Notes: a model not told the origin generated them from the sequence alone. 17,549 bases of DNA from Salinimicrobium sp049687495 (GCA_049687495.1 JBAVJB010000157.1:1-17549); one strand, 5' to 3'; shown: positions 1-6,698, counted from the first letter of the stretch. Program-made: numbers and translations.

Positions 1-276
1 AAACCACATGTTCAGCCATTCCCCAAAATGCTTTTGTTCAATGGAATGATCAAATTTTTGATCTACCTGCTTGTGAGCCCGCATGGGATTTCCACGGAAT
101 TTGCTCACCATGAAGAGGTTCGTTTCCCAGAAGTCCGTTAGCTTTTCAAGATGTGCAGGCCAGTCTTCAATGGTTTCATTAAAGAAGTGTCCGATCTCCT
201 TATTGGCTCTCACTTTAGAATAAAAAGAAGAAACCAGGAGAAATACATCCTCCCGGTTTTGAATATCATGTTTCAT
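1..276 (-). CDS. Group III truncated haemoglobin (partial, C-terminus off the left edge)
   Basis: Reading the minus strand from the ATG at 276 gives 92 codons open to the window edge. The protein begins MKHDIQNREDVFLLVSSFYS. It contains the helix E-F type motif FRGNPMRAH followed by KHFGEWLNMWF, which matches the group III truncated globin pattern (GNPM..H, then HF.RWL..). The His after GNPM is probably the proximal haem ligand. Such globins bind O2 or NO, and some are linked to NO handling; the exact role here is inferred. The gene follows the small membrane protein gene by 9 bp and is very likely co-transcribed from the Fnr-box promoter near 601-644. About 30 to 40 residues should lie beyond the edge. 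Family call fairly sure, function less so. Confidence 0.82.
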   Translation of the reverse strand, partial: MKHDIQNREDVFLLVSSFYSKVRANKEIGHFFNETIEDWPAHLEKLTDFWETNLFMVSKFRGNPMRAHKQVDQKFDHSIEQKHFGEWLNMWF

Positions 277-285
277 GACTGGTTT

Positions 286-579
286 TTAGTATCTCATCGC
301 AATATTGATGAGCAACAAAAGCATGCTCACCCCCATGCTCAAAATTAATGTATTGAAAACAAATTTCGGCTTCATTTGCGCTAAAACCGCGACCAGGTAG
401 GTCATAGATACCGCAACTACCAGGAACAACTGGAACATTTGCAAAAAGTCATGCCCGTTCATCAAAATTACCATTGCAGATGCAGCACCCACGCAGGTGG
501 AAAGAATAATTGCCACAGCCGAATATCCCACGAATAGTTCCTCAAAATCTTTGTAAAGTGTGTTGTAAAGTCTCATACC
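286..579 (-). CDS. Small three-helix membrane protein, unknown function, upstream of globin
   Basis: A 97-residue protein with three hydrophobic segments at roughly residues 15-40, 46-68 and 72-94, and a short basic N-terminus (MRLYNTLYKDFEELFVGYSA). I do not recognise a named family. The frame is open upstream to 669, but the start at 579 is preferred. The inferred transcription start (about 597) lies downstream of the upstream ATG, and the upstream extension would translate the Fnr-like box itself. It is the first gene of a probable two-gene unit with the truncated globin. Its promoter shares the Fnr-box/-7 layout of nirK and ccoS, so a role in the response to low oxygen, nitrite or NO is inferred from context only. 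Confidence 0.7.
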   Translation of the reverse strand, partial: GMRLYNTLYKDFEELFVGYSAVAIILSTCVGAASAMVILMNGHDFLQMFQLFLVVAVSMTYLVAVLAQMKPKFVFNTLILSMGVSMLLLLINIAMRY

Positions 580-600
580 TGTTATTTTTAATTGCTGGTG

Positions 601-644
601 TAAAATTACCGGGAATGAGAGAGAGGAAATATGATTTGAGTCAT
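601..644 (-). promoter_or_regulatory. Fnr-like box plus -7 element, promoter of membrane protein/globin unit
   Basis: ATGATTTGAGTCAT at 631-644 is an inverted repeat (ATGA-N6-TCAT) with Fnr spacing. On the minus strand, 22 bp downstream, TAATTTTA at 608-601 matches the Bacteroidota -7 element TAnnTTTG except for the last base. The centre-to-centre distance is 33 bp, identical to the nirK, ccoS and yceI promoters. The predicted start near 597 leaves an 18-nt leader. Confidence 0.72.
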
Positions 645-650
645 AAACGG

Positions 651-664
651 GGACATTTCTGTCC
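651..664. promoter_or_regulatory. Perfect palindrome GGACATTTCTGTCC, candidate operator
   Basis: A perfect inverted repeat (GGACA, 4-nt spacer, TGTCC) about 20 bp upstream of the Fnr-like box, centre to centre. A 13/14 match occurs at 12599-12612 over the nirK -7 element. It may be an operator for a second regulator. It is a poor terminator because no T tract follows on either strand. Confidence 0.5.
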
Positions 665-697
665 GACATTTAATCTTAACCTGTTGAAAATGAGATT

Positions 698-1294
698 TTA
701 CCGGTAGACTTTGCGCTTTTTGATCTGCAGTTCGCCTTTCTTCTCAAGGGATTTCGTGGCCCTTATCACTGTTTCCACCCGCAGGCCGGTAAGATCGGCG
801 AGTTGCTGGCGGGTAAGATCTACTTTAAAACTGAACTTGCCTTCGGTCTTGTGAACATACTTTTTAAGGTAATCCAGGATACGAAGAATGCGGTGCTCAG
901 GCTCCTGACTGGAGATCTCGGAAACCATGATGGCCTTGTAAAAAAGCCTTTTTGCAAGGGTTTGGGTGATCTTGAGATGTACTTTGGGATTAGAGGAAAG
1001 CAGTTCTAAAAAATGCTCTTTTGAAAGCTGAAAAACCTCGGCATCTGATATTGCTTCGGCATTGGCGGGATATTTCACGTTGGCCAGCAAAGGAGGTTCC
1101 CCAAAACTCTGGCCAATTGCGAAGATGCCCTGGATGAACTCCTTGCCGTCTTCGTTATAGTTGTTCATTTTTATCTCTCCGGAAGCGATCTGGTAAAAGT
1201 TCAGGGCAGATTCTCCTTCCCTGAACAGCTGGTCTCCCTTTGAATAGGAAACCTTTTTCGCTCCGTGGTCAAGCAGCAGCTCTTCGTCTATCAT
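698..1294 (-). CDS. Crp/Fnr-family transcription regulator lacking cysteines
   Basis: A 198-residue regulator with an N-terminal cyclic-nucleotide-binding-like beta barrel (residues about 10-100), a long dimerisation helix (about 101-127) and a C-terminal winged helix-turn-helix (about 158-192). The recognition helix RVETVIRAT (172-180) keeps the Glu and Arg that read the TGA core in Crp and Fnr. That fits the TGA-N6-TCA boxes found in this window. There is no cysteine anywhere, so it cannot carry an Fnr-type [4Fe-4S] cluster. By analogy with DNR/NnrR proteins it could sense NO or another ligand; this is inference. It starts 4 bp after the thioredoxin stop region (3 bp between genes) and is probably co-transcribed with it. 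Confidence 0.9.
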   Translation of the reverse strand: MIDEELLLDHGAKKVSYSKGDQLFREGESALNFYQIASGEIKMNNYNEDGKEFIQGIFAIGQSFGEPPLLANVKYPANAEAISDAEVFQLSKEHFLELLSSNPKVHLKITQTLAKRLFYKAIMVSEISSQEPEHRILRILDYLKKYVHKTEGKFSFKVDLTRQQLADLTGLRVETVIRATKSLEKKGELQIKKRKVYR

Positions 1295-1297
1295 AGA

Positions 1298-1597
1298 TTA
1301 TTGGTGGGACTGGATTAACCTTACAAGATCATCTTTTTGCACCACGCCGGACTGTCTCCAAAGCTGTTCTCCTTTTTTGAAAAGAATGAGCGTTGGCACG
1401 CCGCGCACCTGGTATTTTTCGGCTAAAGGCTGATTCCTGTCCACATCGATCTTAACGATCTTGACCGAATCTCCCAGTTCATCTTTTGTTTGCTTCAAAA
1501 TTGGAGCAAGCGCCTTACAGGGGCCGCACCATTCGGCTGAAAAATCGATCAACACAGGTTTTTCATCAGAAATGATTTCGTTAAAGCTGCTTTTCAT
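1298..1597 (-). CDS. Thioredoxin
   Basis: A 99-residue thioredoxin with the active site WCGPCK at residues 23-28, the cis-Pro segment RGVPTLILF, and a normal single-domain length. There is no signal peptide, so it is a cytoplasmic disulfide reductase. It lies 3 bp upstream of the Crp/Fnr gene and probably shares its transcript. The window gives no reason to call it trxA rather than a paralogue, so no symbol is given. Confidence 0.93.
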   Translation of the reverse strand: MKSSFNEIISDEKPVLIDFSAEWCGPCKALAPILKQTKDELGDSVKIVKIDVDRNQPLAEKYQVRGVPTLILFKKGEQLWRQSGVVQKDDLVRLIQSHQ

Positions 1598-1626
1598 GAT
1601 CTATAATTTTAAGATTCTTCTTTTCC

Positions 1627-1660
1627 TAAAGATATCATATTTTCAGGAGAACCGTCTCAA
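1627..1660 (-). promoter_or_regulatory. Possible -33/-7 promoter for trx-crp
   Basis: On the minus strand TATCTTTA (1634-1627) resembles the TAnnTTTG -7 element with the last base different. A TTG lies 23 bp upstream (1660-1658), at the edge of the usual spacing. The predicted leader is about 23 nt. No Fnr-like box is present. Weak call. Confidence 0.3.
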
Positions 1661-1682
1661 AAATGACCTTTTTGGCACTTCT
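1648..1682 (-). terminator. Imperfect hairpin, probable terminator after the CoA-hydrolase gene
   Basis: The hairpin lies directly behind the stop codon at 1683. The inner stem is CAAAAA/TTTTTG, and the outer stem pairs AGAA with TTCT around mismatches and a 2-nt bulge. The core CAAAAATGAC resembles the hairpins at 5944-5988 and 15554-15592. It is the most degenerate member of that set. Confidence 0.4.
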
Positions 1683-2957
1683 CTAACGCGTCTTGTTAAG
1701 CCTTGAAAAAGCTTCTTCTTCCAGCTGTTCCCGGTGATCTGGGTGGGCAATTGAAATAAGTGCCTTGGCACGCTGTTTCAGGTTTTTTCCGTAGAGATTT
1801 ACCACGCCATATTCTGTGGCGATGTAATGCACGTGGGCGCGGGTAGTGGTCACGCCGGCACCTTCGCGCAGGTAAGGGACGATCTTGGAAACTCCTTTTG
1901 AAGTAACCGAAGGCATGGCGAAAATGGCCTTTCCGCCTTCAGAAAGTGAAGCCCCGCGAATAAAGTCCATTTGGCCGCCAACTCCCGAATACTGGTATTT
2001 TCCTATGGTATCTGCGCAAACCTGGCCGGTAAGGTCTATTTCTATCGCGCTGTTGATGGCGGTAACTTTAGGATTTTTCCTGATTATTGCGGTATCGTTG
2101 GTATAGCCGGCTTCTTTAAAATGCACCAACGGGTTGTCGTCGATGAAATCGTAAAGCTTTTGTGAGCCCATCGCGAAACAGGTCACGATCTTACCGGTCT
2201 TGATCTCTTTTTCCTCGCCGGTGATCACGCCTTTTTCTATCAAAGGCAGCACGCCGTCAGAAAACATTTCGGTGTGAATTCCCAGTCTTTTGTGGTTGGT
2301 AAGGTTGGAAAGCACCACGTTGGGAATTCCGCCGATGCCCATTTGAAGGGTGGCGCCGTCCTCAATAAGTTCGGCTACGTGTTTGCCTATCTGCTGTTCG
2401 ATATCACTTGGTGTACCGGGAGCGTGAGCATGCAAGGGTATATCGACCTCTGTTGCAGCCGTGATCCTGGAGATATGTATGATCCCGTCTCCGTGAGTTC
2501 TTGGCACCTGCGGGTTGATCTGGGCGATCACCTTTTTGGCGGTTTGAATTGCCGGCAAAGTAATGTCTACGGAAAGCCCAAGGGAGCAGTAGCCGTGTTT
2601 ATCTGGTGGCGAAACCTGAATGATCGCTACGTCAAGAGGAAGAATATTTCTCCTGAAGAGGTAATGGATCTCGCTTAAAAATATGGGAATATAAGCACCA
2701 TAACTGGAATTGACCGCCTCGCGCACATTTCCTGCAACAAAGCAACTGTTGGTAAGGAAGGCGTCGCGGTATGGATCTTTGGTGTAAAGCGCTTCCCCTT
2801 CTGTATGGATCTGGATGATCTCCACATCGCGCAGCTCTTTATAACGCTGGCTAAGGGCATTGATGAGCACGTTTGGGGTCATTGCGGCACCCTGAAAGTA
2901 TACCCGGTCTCCCGATTTGACGTGAGAAACCGCCTGAGAGGCTGAAACTATATCCAT
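1683..2957 (-). CDS. Acetyl-CoA hydrolase/transferase family protein
   Basis: A 424-residue family I CoA-transferase-type enzyme related to acetyl-CoA hydrolase and 4-hydroxybutyrate CoA-transferase. The length is normal for the family. Diagnostic segments are MGIGGIPN (about 206-213), the catalytic-glutamate motif EMFSDGV with Glu about 230, and SGVGGQMDFIRGA (about 324-336). It should move CoA between acyl groups or hydrolyse acetyl-CoA in the cytoplasm; the substrate cannot be told from sequence. It starts 10 bp after the second YceI-like gene and is likely co-transcribed with it. No signal peptide is present. Confidence 0.9.
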   Translation of the reverse strand: MDIVSASQAVSHVKSGDRVYFQGAAMTPNVLINALSQRYKELRDVEIIQIHTEGEALYTKDPYRDAFLTNSCFVAGNVREAVNSSYGAYIPIFLSEIHYLFRRNILPLDVAIIQVSPPDKHGYCSLGLSVDITLPAIQTAKKVIAQINPQVPRTHGDGIIHISRITAATEVDIPLHAHAPGTPSDIEQQIGKHVAELIEDGATLQMGIGGIPNVVLSNLTNHKRLGIHTEMFSDGVLPLIEKGVITGEEKEIKTGKIVTCFAMGSQKLYDFIDDNPLVHFKEAGYTNDTAIIRKNPKVTAINSAIEIDLTGQVCADTIGKYQYSGVGGQMDFIRGASLSEGGKAIFAMPSVTSKGVSKIVPYLREGAGVTTTRAHVHYIATEYGVVNLYGKNLKQRAKALISIAHPDHREQLEEEAFSRLNKTR

Positions 2958-2967
2958 GATGGTAGGT

Positions 2968-3543
2968 TTATCTTTTTACTTTAAGATCAAAGCTGATCTC
3001 GATCTCGTCTTTGACGACAATAATGCCAAAGAGTTTTTTTGGAGCTTTAAGATTAAAGTCTTTGATGTTTAATTCAAGTTCTCCCTGGAATTGAGCGATT
3101 TCCCCATTTTTCATATTGATGGGAACTTCGTAAAATTTTTCTTTTCCTGCCATGGTAATGCAGATGGTGGCAACTCCAAAAGATTTTGTTCGGAGTTTTA
3201 CTTTACCGATCTCCAAAAGGATCTGCGGATATTCATCAGATTTTATGAGGTCGTGAAAATCCTGGTTGATACCTTTATTTCCGCAGTCGAAACCCTGAGT
3301 GTCCAGCACCAGGATGGCACCGGTAAAACTCATTATGGAATCTTTTTGGGAATATTGGACCTGTTGCGCCTTTCTGAGATAGGCGGTGTCGAAATTACAT
3401 TCGAATTTATTGATGTTGGTATCCCCGGTGATAGAAAGAGTACTTGAGGGGAGCACCTGTACTGTTGTTTTATGAAAGTCGTTTTGCGCATTCAAAACTC
3501 CACCTGCAAACAGTAACACTATTACGAGCATAAACTTTTTCAT
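2968..3543 (-). CDS. YceI-like secreted lipocalin-fold protein (second copy)
   Basis: A 191-residue protein with a cleavable signal peptide (MKKFMLVIVLLFAGGVLNAQ). It is a YceI-type beta-barrel with the pattern STLSITGDTNINKFECNF near the N-terminus and a C-terminal half ending FGIIVVKDEIEISFDLKV. YceI proteins bind isoprenoid-like ligands in the periplasm; the ligand here is unknown. It is divergent from the YceI at 4949-5539 and lacks that protein's NIHDWH motif. It lies downstream of the porin but beyond a strong terminator at 3561-3590, so it may need read-through or its own promoter. The CoA-hydrolase gene follows by 10 bp. Confidence 0.78.
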   Translation of the reverse strand: MKKFMLVIVLLFAGGVLNAQNDFHKTTVQVLPSSTLSITGDTNINKFECNFDTAYLRKAQQVQYSQKDSIMSFTGAILVLDTQGFDCGNKGINQDFHDLIKSDEYPQILLEIGKVKLRTKSFGVATICITMAGKEKFYEVPINMKNGEIAQFQGELELNIKDFNLKAPKKLFGIIVVKDEIEISFDLKVKR

Positions 3544-3560
3544 AACTTTTAAATTTAGGT

Positions 3561-3590
3561 AAAAAAAATGGGGGAACCCGGTTCCCCCAT
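3561..3590 (-). terminator. Strong rho-independent terminator after the porin gene
   Basis: ATGGGGGAAC (3568-3577) pairs perfectly with GTTCCCCCAT (3581-3590) around a 3-nt loop. On the minus strand the stem is followed by eight T residues (3568-3561 region). It ends transcription of the YceI-porin unit, 24 bp past the porin stop. Confidence 0.9.
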
Positions 3591-3614
3591 TTCGGGCTAG
3601 TTCAAACGAATATC

Positions 3615-4892
3615 TTAGAAGCTAATTGCTGCTTCAAGCGTAACTCCGTTGAAGTTTCCTCCGTAGTGGATGTCACCTGCAGGATAGTCGTTGTAATCCT
3701 GGTTTACGTACTCAAGTTTTGCAAGAACGTTTTTGGTCATGAACCATCCGCCACCAAGTTGTAGTCTGTTCACTGTGATCTCATCAGAATCTGTAAGATC
3801 TCCTTTTACTGTGCTGTAACGACCTCCTAGGTAGAAATCTTCATTGTTCCCAAATCTGTAGATCAACTCTCCAGCATAGTGGTTGTAAGTTCTGTCACTA
3901 ACATCATTCTTGTCTTTACCGGTTGAAGTTTCAATGATTCCGAAGAATTCAAGTCCACCGTACTTCAAGAATGGGTTGATCATGATAGAAGTCATTTCGT
4001 TATTGAAAGAAGTGTTGATACGACCTCCTCTAAATCCGTCTCCGTTTCCGTCAGCATCGGTCATTACGTTGTAGTAACGAGTACCTGCACGGTCACCGGT
4101 GTAAAGGTAGTTACCTCTTGCGTAGTTGTGTCCGCTGTAGAAAAGAGATCCTGTCAATCTAAATCTTAAGTCATCAGAGAATTGGTTGTCATATCCAAGT
4201 TTTGCAAGGAAAGAAGGATCTGTTTCACCGTCACCGGCAGTTGACTGGTTCAATTTACCGTTAGTGAATCCAACCATACCTAACCAAGGGCCGTTGAAGT
4301 AGTAAACTTCTGCACCAACTTCGGTAGTAAAGCTGTCCATTAGGTAGTTACCTACGAACGGGTTGTAAAGAGCCATCGCGTTGTCAGTTCTTCTAAAGTG
4401 AGCATCACCGTAGTTGTTCTCCATGTGCCCAATCTTAATTCTCATGTGCTCCATTAGTCCGCTTGCAAGACCTTCGCTGATCCAATCAAGACCGTCAATT
4501 TGAAGGTAACCACCTTTTACGTAAGCTTCAGTGTGGTGTTGAGAAGAAAGATAAGTTGAAAGGTGAACTCTCATTCCAGGAGCCAAAAGCACGTCAAGGT
4601 CAAGGTTTGCAGTAGCAAGGTTGAAGTTTCCTTCAAGGTCTGGAAGCGCAACAAAATTGCTTTCATGATCAAGAGATTGGAATTGAAGGGCAAAAGCACC
4701 TCCGGTTCTTACCTGCACTCCGTCAAAGCCATAAAGAGTGTCTTTGTTAGGTTCAAAATTATCGATACCGCGTTGGTCAGGATATCTAAAGTTTGGTAGA
4801 GATCTGTCCCATAGAGAGTTTTCTTGCGCCTGCATGTTCAAAGCAAAAACAGCGAAGAAAAGGAAGCTGGTGAATTTTACTAGATTTTTCAT
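3615..4892 (-). CDS. Outer-membrane beta-barrel porin
   Basis: A 425-residue protein with a signal peptide (MKNLVKFTSFLFFAVFALNM, cleavage near QAQ-E). The rest is alternating beta-strand sequence rich in Gly, Asn, Tyr and Asp, ending in the terminal phenylalanine of outer-membrane barrels (LEAAISF). The character is that of Bacteroidota phosphate-selective-porin/OprP-like proteins; the transported solute is unknown. Base usage is AT-richer and more even than in its neighbours, as often seen in highly expressed porins. It lies 56 bp after the first yceI with no clear promoter of its own, so it is probably transcribed from the Fnr-box promoter at 5562-5605, and it ends at a strong terminator. 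Confidence 0.82.
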   Translation of the reverse strand: MKNLVKFTSFLFFAVFALNMQAQENSLWDRSLPNFRYPDQRGIDNFEPNKDTLYGFDGVQVRTGGAFALQFQSLDHESNFVALPDLEGNFNLATANLDLDVLLAPGMRVHLSTYLSSQHHTEAYVKGGYLQIDGLDWISEGLASGLMEHMRIKIGHMENNYGDAHFRRTDNAMALYNPFVGNYLMDSFTTEVGAEVYYFNGPWLGMVGFTNGKLNQSTAGDGETDPSFLAKLGYDNQFSDDLRFRLTGSLFYSGHNYARGNYLYTGDRAGTRYYNVMTDADGNGDGFRGGRINTSFNNEMTSIMINPFLKYGGLEFFGIIETSTGKDKNDVSDRTYNHYAGELIYRFGNNEDFYLGGRYSTVKGDLTDSDEITVNRLQLGGGWFMTKNVLAKLEYVNQDYNDYPAGDIHYGGNFNGVTLEAAISF

Positions 4893-4948
4893 TTTGATTA
4901 ATTAAAAAGTTGATAGTTAAATTTTAAATTGAGTTTTTGTTTAAATTG

Positions 4949-5539
4949 TTATTTAGTGTATACGGCCTGGAATTTTACGTTTACATCGTCTCCGGTAGTA
5001 ATGGTGCCGAACATTGCTGTTGGAGGGTCTACTTTATATTCGGTCATTTTGATCTTTTTGTTCCCGCTAAGGATGATCTTGTCTCCGGCAACTTTAGCAT
5101 CAAAAGTCATGTCTACAGATTTTTTAGTTCCGTTGATGGTGAGGTAACCGGCAGTGGTCACTTTACATGAACTGCTGCTTGTACAGTCAATGTTGTTCAC
5201 CTTTTGTAACTGGTAAGTGATCTTCTTGTGATCATCTGTATTAAGTGCTTTATAGGTGTTCTTGTCCATTCCGCCTTTACCGCTCTTAAGTCCTTCTGCA
5301 ATGACAGTAAAATTAAGTTCGTCTATCCTTACAAGTTGTCCTTCTTCAAGCTGAGCCTTTAGGTCTCCCTGCATCTCTTCTGCTTCCAAATGCCAGTCAT
5401 GGATGTTAGAAGTACCTTCCACTTTAAGGTTAGAAGCTGAATTATTGATCTTGTAAGTTTGGCTCCAGGAAAGAGGTGCAAAAAACAATATTGCTGCAAG
5501 TGTTCCCAACGCCATCCAAAAGTTCTTTCTTGTTTTCAT
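4949..5539 (-). CDS. YceI-family periplasmic protein
   Basis: A 196-residue protein with a signal peptide of about 26 residues (ending PLSWSQ). A YceI lipocalin-like domain follows, with SNLKVEGTSNIHDWHLEAEE, KITYQLQKV, GYLTINGTKKSVDMTFDAKV and TEYKVDPPTAMFGTI, all typical of the family. The periplasmic role is ligand binding of isoprenoid type (family knowledge); the ligand is unknown. It is the first gene of a unit with the porin. An Fnr-like box lies 22 bp upstream of a -7 element in front of it, so it probably responds to the same signal as nirK and cbb3 oxidase. Confidence 0.87.
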   Translation of the reverse strand: MKTRKNFWMALGTLAAILFFAPLSWSQTYKINNSASNLKVEGTSNIHDWHLEAEEMQGDLKAQLEEGQLVRIDELNFTVIAEGLKSGKGGMDKNTYKALNTDDHKKITYQLQKVNNIDCTSSSSCKVTTAGYLTINGTKKSVDMTFDAKVAGDKIILSGNKKIKMTEYKVDPPTAMFGTITTGDDVNVKFQAVYTK

Positions 5540-5561
5540 GATTTCTGTTTTTTATTTGATA

Positions 5562-5605
5562 CAAAGTTGGGGCATAAAAGCAGGTTTAATTATGACCGCC
5601 GTCAG
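5562..5605 (-). promoter_or_regulatory. Fnr-like box plus -7 element, promoter of yceI-porin
   Basis: ATGACCGCCGTCAG at 5592-5605 (TGA-N6-TCA, with TGAC and GTCA arms) lies 22 bp upstream, on the minus strand, of CAACTTTG (5569-5562), which matches TAnnTTTG with one mismatch. The centre spacing is 33 bp, the same as the other three boxes. The predicted leader is about 19 nt. Confidence 0.68.
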
Positions 5606-5943
5606 CTTTCGAAGATATTCTTACGTCATTTTACCATTTTTTAAGATTTGTTTCACATTTCCCGCTCAGCCCGCATTTTTACTGGACATTTTGGTCTTAT
5701 TTTTAATTCCGGAAGTTCCAAAAAATGATAATCCTCATGTTAATCACCTCGGAATTGTAGCAAAAGTTCGGGATTTTTCATTTTTTCAGCAAGTTTTTTG
5801 GGGATACTCAACGTTGATTTTGAAGTTTTTCGACGAAAAAGGAAGTTTTTTCGGTAGAAGAAGGGGAAGAATTGGAATTCGAAAACACCAATTATAAGAT
5901 AATTTTAAGGTTTCGGGACGCAACCCTTGTAGGAAGGGTGTAA
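5606..5943. other. Intergenic region without a convincing gene
   Basis: This AT-rich stretch separates the yceI promoter from the end of the cbb3 operon. It holds an ATGATAATCCTCAT palindrome (5725-5738) and a partial match to the GGACA palindrome (GGACATTTTGGTCT, 5684-5697). Neither has a -7 element at the spacing seen elsewhere. A 6-bp hairpin ACCCTT/AAGGGT lies at 5923-5939. Open frames through it on either strand are low-complexity, rich in Phe, Lys and Arg, and not recognised. A decayed gene or a small RNA cannot be excluded. Confidence 0.4.
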
Positions 5944-5988
5944 AACAGAAGGGGTCTCAAAAATGACATTTTTGAGCCCCCTTCTGTT
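5944..5988 (-). terminator. Strong bidirectional hairpin terminator of the cbb3 operon
   Basis: The two 22-nt arms (5944-5965 and 5967-5988) match at 21 of 22 positions. On the minus strand it begins 8 bp past the operon's last stop and is followed by TTTTA. On the plus strand a short T run follows at 5994-5998. The core CTCAAAAATG/CATTTTTGAG is shared with other hairpins in the window. Confidence 0.85.
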
Positions 5989-5996
5989 CAAGCTTT

Positions 5997-6698
5997 TTAA
6001 TGGCAGGACATTCCTGCCGAAACAACCTCTGTAACAGGAGCAGGAGACAGGTACGGAATGCCCAGGCCTAATCCGCGGATGATGAATAAGAGGCCCACCA
6101 GTACCACAAATACGGGAATTAGCTTTTGCACGCGTTTTCTTATGATGCCGTTAAGCATACCGCTAAAGTAAACAGCGCCTGTCATTAAAGGAATCGTGCC
6201 AAGGCCAAAGAGCATCATGTACAGACTGCCGTTGACGATGCTGCCGCCGGCAACGGCGCCAAAGACGGCCATATAGACCAGGCCGCAAGGCAGCAGGCCG
6301 TTAAGAAAGCCAATAGTGAGAAAAGTATCTGGAGTCTTCTTCTTCAGCGCGCTGCCCAAAGAAGATTTTACCCTGCCTACCATTCCAAAAACAGGCTTTG
6401 AAAAATTGTATTTTTGGAAGGTCTTCGTAGGAAGAAGGATCACCGCGATCATTAATAGGCCGGCAGCAATGGAAAGATATTGCTGCAAACCAAACAGGTT
6501 AAGGCTTTTGCCCACGATCCCAAAGGCCAGCCCAATGAGGCTATAGGCGAGAATGCGACCAAAATGGTAAAGAAAGATCTGCAGGAACTTTTTAGCAGCG
6601 TTGTCCCTGGAGACCGGTAGCATAAAAGCTATAGGCCCGCACATGCCCACGCAGTGGAAACTCCCAAGGATGCCAAAAAGTAATGCAGAAACTAACAT
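5997..6698 (-). CDS. SafE/TauE-like membrane protein of the cbb3 cluster (COG2836 type)
   Basis: A 233-residue polytopic membrane protein with about six hydrophobic helices. The N-terminal motif SFHCVGMCGP (Cys 16 and 20) and GFLNGLLPCGLVYMA in the middle are typical of the 'sulfite exporter TauE/SafE' proteins that occur in cbb3 operons. These are thought to help copper supply or assembly of the oxidase, and sulfite export is not implied. The protein ends with the possible metal ligands GMSCH. Its ATG overlaps the ccoH stop by one base (TAATG), suggesting translational coupling. It is the last gene of the operon. Confidence 0.82.
   Translation of the reverse strand: MLVSALLFGILGSFHCVGMCGPIAFMLPVSRDNAAKKFLQIFLYHFGRILAYSLIGLAFGIVGKSLNLFGLQQYLSIAAGLLMIAVILLPTKTFQKYNFSKPVFGMVGRVKSSLGSALKKKTPDTFLTIGFLNGLLPCGLVYMAVFGAVAGGSIVNGSLYMMLFGLGTIPLMTGAVYFSGMLNGIIRKRVQKLIPVFVVLVGLLFIIRGLGLGIPYLSPAPVTEVVSAGMSCH

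Noticed and set aside
651..664. GGACATTTCTGTCC as terminator of the Crp/Fnr gene
   Set aside because: The stem is only 5 bp with no T tract after it on the minus strand, and a near copy lies in the nirK promoter, so an operator is more likely.
580..669. N-terminal extension of the small membrane protein to the ATG at 669
   Set aside because: The extension would encode the Fnr-like box and -7 element; the ATG at 579 follows the predicted start by 18 nt.
4893..4948. Separate promoter for the porin gene
   Set aside because: No TAnnTTTG match or Fnr-like box at suitable spacing was found in the 56-bp gap, so transcription from the yceI promoter is simpler.
5725..5738. ATGATAATCCTCAT as a fifth regulon promoter
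   Set aside because: Moving 22 bp either way gives CAAAAGTT (plus) or AAATAAGA (minus), neither like TAnnTTTG, and no gene start is near. One perfect ATGA-N6-TCAT by chance is not surprising in 17.5 kb.
5538..5897. Open frame of 119 codons on the plus strand
   Set aside because: It begins inside the yceI 5' end and runs through the yceI promoter. It is low complexity (Phe, Arg, Gly) and matches no family I know, so it is probably a chance frame.
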